DNA from: CAZCEC01 sp964497615
GTDB lineage: Bacteria > Chloroflexota > Anaerolineae > Anaerolineales > UBA6663
Direction of reading: 5' to 3'
NCBI GenBank assembly: GCA_964497615.1
Contig: CAZCEC010000089.1
Location: 1 to 25,392, forward strand
Length of the DNA stretch: 25,392 nt
In this document: positions 25,301 through 25,392 of the stretch, one piece after another
Layout: the number at the start of each line of letters is the position of its first letter
Numbering within the stretch: position 1 is the stretch's first letter
Translations under genes and position numbers: made by a program
Notes under the pieces: model-generated
What the model was told of the DNA's origin: nothing
What the model saw: only the letters and a program-made list of their open reading frames with translations
The model's database searches: none

Positions 25301-25392
25301 CGAGGGGCTGGTGGGGTGGGCGATCAAGAACCGGCAGGGGACGGTCGTCCCGGATGTGGCGGCGGACTCGCGCTGGACCCCCCTGCCCGACC
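19335..25392 (+). CDS. Giant multi-GAF sensor protein, N-terminal 2019 residues (runs off the window)
   Basis: One plus-strand frame is open from 19335 to the end of the window without a stop. It starts at GTG 19335 or ATG 19353; a TGA at 19329 excludes earlier starts. Residues about 7-27 form a transmembrane helix (VAALVVGGTLLTLIGLGL). A PAS-like domain follows at about 46-142 (GVVVAARGGRVEFANDQARQ). Then come at least ten GAF domains, each ending with a helix such as LDNARL, VENARR, IENARLY or AIQNARLF: approximately 19815-20295, 20330-20815, 20860-21310, 21390-21810, 21890-22400, 22475-22930, 23000-23435, 23525-23960, 24030-24470 and 24580-25030. An eleventh begins at about 25120 (LDRVLTRALELVTEAVHAER) and is cut off. 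Linkers look like signalling helices. The output domain is not visible; a histidine kinase, cyclase or phosphatase are all possible. Ligands are unknown. Confidence 0.93.
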   Translation, partial: MTPELSMAVAALVVGGTLLTLIGLGLRWAQGRRREAAERLPAPVAAAVEAAGEVGVVVAARGGRVEFANDQARQLFALNGGAPSLEGLLRRAEPADRLLELFAGEGQARLEVQDRPIEATSVRVPFAGGERLVIVLRQPASPDGTEMDTPGAAQEPASQNYTLGASLRLDETASAIVAEAGRLFQFHLIELNLLDPATGRMRPAQHAGDPDYPRDLALVGGDYGRDEGYTGWMARERKPLLVTSIGEFEAVRPKLFGVDFQFQSFVGVPLMAEGEVVGTLEAASYQPNGFGQADLERLGSLGEQAAIALRNAMRYEAQRRQVAELSGLAEMTRALEATGDPRALYARLTGDIARYLNVELVSLMAPDAGGQWLVGQPPFHGMPDFVAEFYRIPIGPGSAGARLWRVDEFWLSNDAAEDKGIDELGLREFAVATGTRTTVLAPAGAPGRRVGLVQVSNKASGGTFTAEDVRLVRLFAAQTAAILDNARLVREAQRRADESDGLRAIATALAATPDLDTALRVAMGQAAELLHFEFGMIALLDEARGELVPHPASVYGGEPEEALRVRLRADDPLFALSITRTRRPFIATRALRDRRIIGFYKELVEHFQVNSALDVPLIVSDRAIGEMIVVARPENAFSRADLRLLGTIAAQLASAIERARLAATTDQRLGRRVEQLTALTRVSRELNQTLELDRILRLVHDEAVHTTRATCGTLVLLDMESAPGAVALRLGDERLGGSLTALEVDVARGEAPARRVAGLPPDSPLRAHANVQAALVVPILAQGQVVGLMHLHSDRAEGFDDAAEEAAQALAAQTAIAVENARRFEDQIRRGDLLRRRADQLSQLFTVSRSVRSDVPLAQNLESIAFALQEAVGFNEVIISVVETPTLPTARRLRRVAATGLPLAVFEEISRTPVPWEDVVRLLQEEFRLSQSYFLPAERAKHLPRTLDPAPVRPLEAPVTARGAWQPEDRLLVPLIGSGQEPVGLLTVDHPRDGRRPDRSVIEIIEIFANQAAQAIENARLYAAAERRTGQLLALHRIIEAASALANRGRLWQTVVETLLGEMRGPDVAIIGLAMDGEAEAGPPALQIAGQAGRLRPYIQFEPLLAGPNPLRHAAAGGGPMVVLETAGSEWALNPLVVTLEVNSFVTVPIFSQGQPAGALFVGSLHAAGEPGPFTPDDVDVYTILANELGALLESARLETDIELRAAQLAALAEVGQRVSASLRAEDVVQAILRPGALRRVVAYDRMTLWLREGEALRTAAAQGFDDDPARPGQRVVIAERRVFGEMAATLAPIVAAEASSDPRLAGEASEGTGSWLGAPLLSKGQMLGVLALEKQEPRYYTPQTAQVLMALCTQLAAALDNARLFEESEQRTQLLDERSQRLALLNRASAQLSGMLKEEQIFAVTLAELANALDVSRALIVTLNAEGAARVAAQHPPGAEAPAVAAPIVARVAASLAPLAIEDIAADESLDGELATAASLLGRGVRSLLALPLVRAGGLAAAIQLEEDRRARRFTAGEIELAQTMANQAAVAVQNAQLYAETQARADELAIVYQVSRVVAGNINLEQLATAVVQQISTLLSAQGVYLALYDEGSDELSFPMVLDRGETLTVTPRPAGGLAGHILKTRTPLLLRGEDISAELEALGAVNIGSGAARSYLGVPLVAGDRVTGVLAVEDQDHANVFDASHERILSTIGAQVAVAIQNARLFAQSQDALAERTRAERALLRRNDELEVLNRVTAAVSAQLDLEGILRATARELVQIFHARNSGIALLNDDRTQLTVVADHSAGEDDPSATGLVIPLAGNASSLHVIETGQSLVLPRAFEHPLTVPIHDMLRERNTQCLAIVPLRTRGEVIGTIGLDTDQADRIFWPAEVALVETIAGQIAGAVENARFAQQLEARVAARTAELERERERVEILLQVTTELSSSLDLDRVLTRALELVTEAVHAERGSIFLVDLESDRLIYRAALGRQRPLPPGGQPAPFRRHEGLVGWAIKNRQGTVVPDVAADSRWTPLPD

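Noticed and set aside
20919..25301. A 1460-residue open frame on the minus strand
   Set aside because: It lies opposite the multi-GAF gene. Its translation is Arg/Gln/His/Pro-rich with no domain pattern, the usual result of strong GC bias at third codon positions. The plus strand shows ten recognisable GAF domains over the same bases.

Overview
The window is GC-rich bacterial DNA with densely packed genes, one 10-N assembly gap and no rRNA, tRNA or CRISPR array that I could see. The gene content suggests a member of Chloroflexota (Anaerolineae-like): a BTAD/NB-ARC/TPR regulator, Thr-Pro-rich DUF3048 and LamG-like lipoproteins, a V4R protein, DUF4388 plus a Ras-like GTPase, and a giant multi-GAF protein. 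This placement is an inference from families; no marker gene is present.

Region 1 (1-3909, minus strand) is a lactate-utilisation (Lut) operon in the order lutA, LamG-like lipoprotein, possible small membrane protein, lutB, lutC. The lutC gene runs off the left edge. The lipoprotein gene sits inside the operon. A good sigma70-type promoter lies so close to lutA that its mRNA may be leaderless, and an 11-bp inverted repeat precedes lutB.

Region 2 (3910-11628) holds unlinked genes. These are a glycogen/alpha-glucan phosphorylase (+) ending at a strong GC hairpin; a 62-residue single-TM protein (-) with an excellent Shine-Dalgarno sequence; a large SARP-like BTAD/NB-ARC/TPR regulator (+) split only by the N gap; and a DUF3048 lipoprotein (-). 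Four GGGACG boxes, two of them forming a perfect dyad, lie just upstream of the regulator.

Region 3 (11791-25392, all plus strand) is the most interesting part. A near-consensus promoter is followed by nine co-oriented genes: DUF4388 protein, MglA/CvnD-type small GTPase, alpha/beta hydrolase, V4R-domain protein (the prokaryotic relative of TRAPP subunit Bet3), left-handed beta-helix protein, a homologue of cyanobacterial acyl-ACP reductase, two tandem REC plus degenerate-GGDEF response regulators, and the start of a giant sensor with a TM segment, a PAS-like domain and at least ten GAF domains plus part of an eleventh. Two stop/start overlaps suggest translational coupling. My reading is a signalling cluster in which a Ras-like GTPase and a Bet3-like protein are linked to acyl-chain chemistry and a very large sensor. 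The pairing of V4R with a Ras-like GTPase recalls the TRAPP-Rab pair of eukaryotes. The link is inferred from gene neighbourhood and family membership only. Spacers in this region carry degenerate 8-mer and 7-mer repeat arrays.
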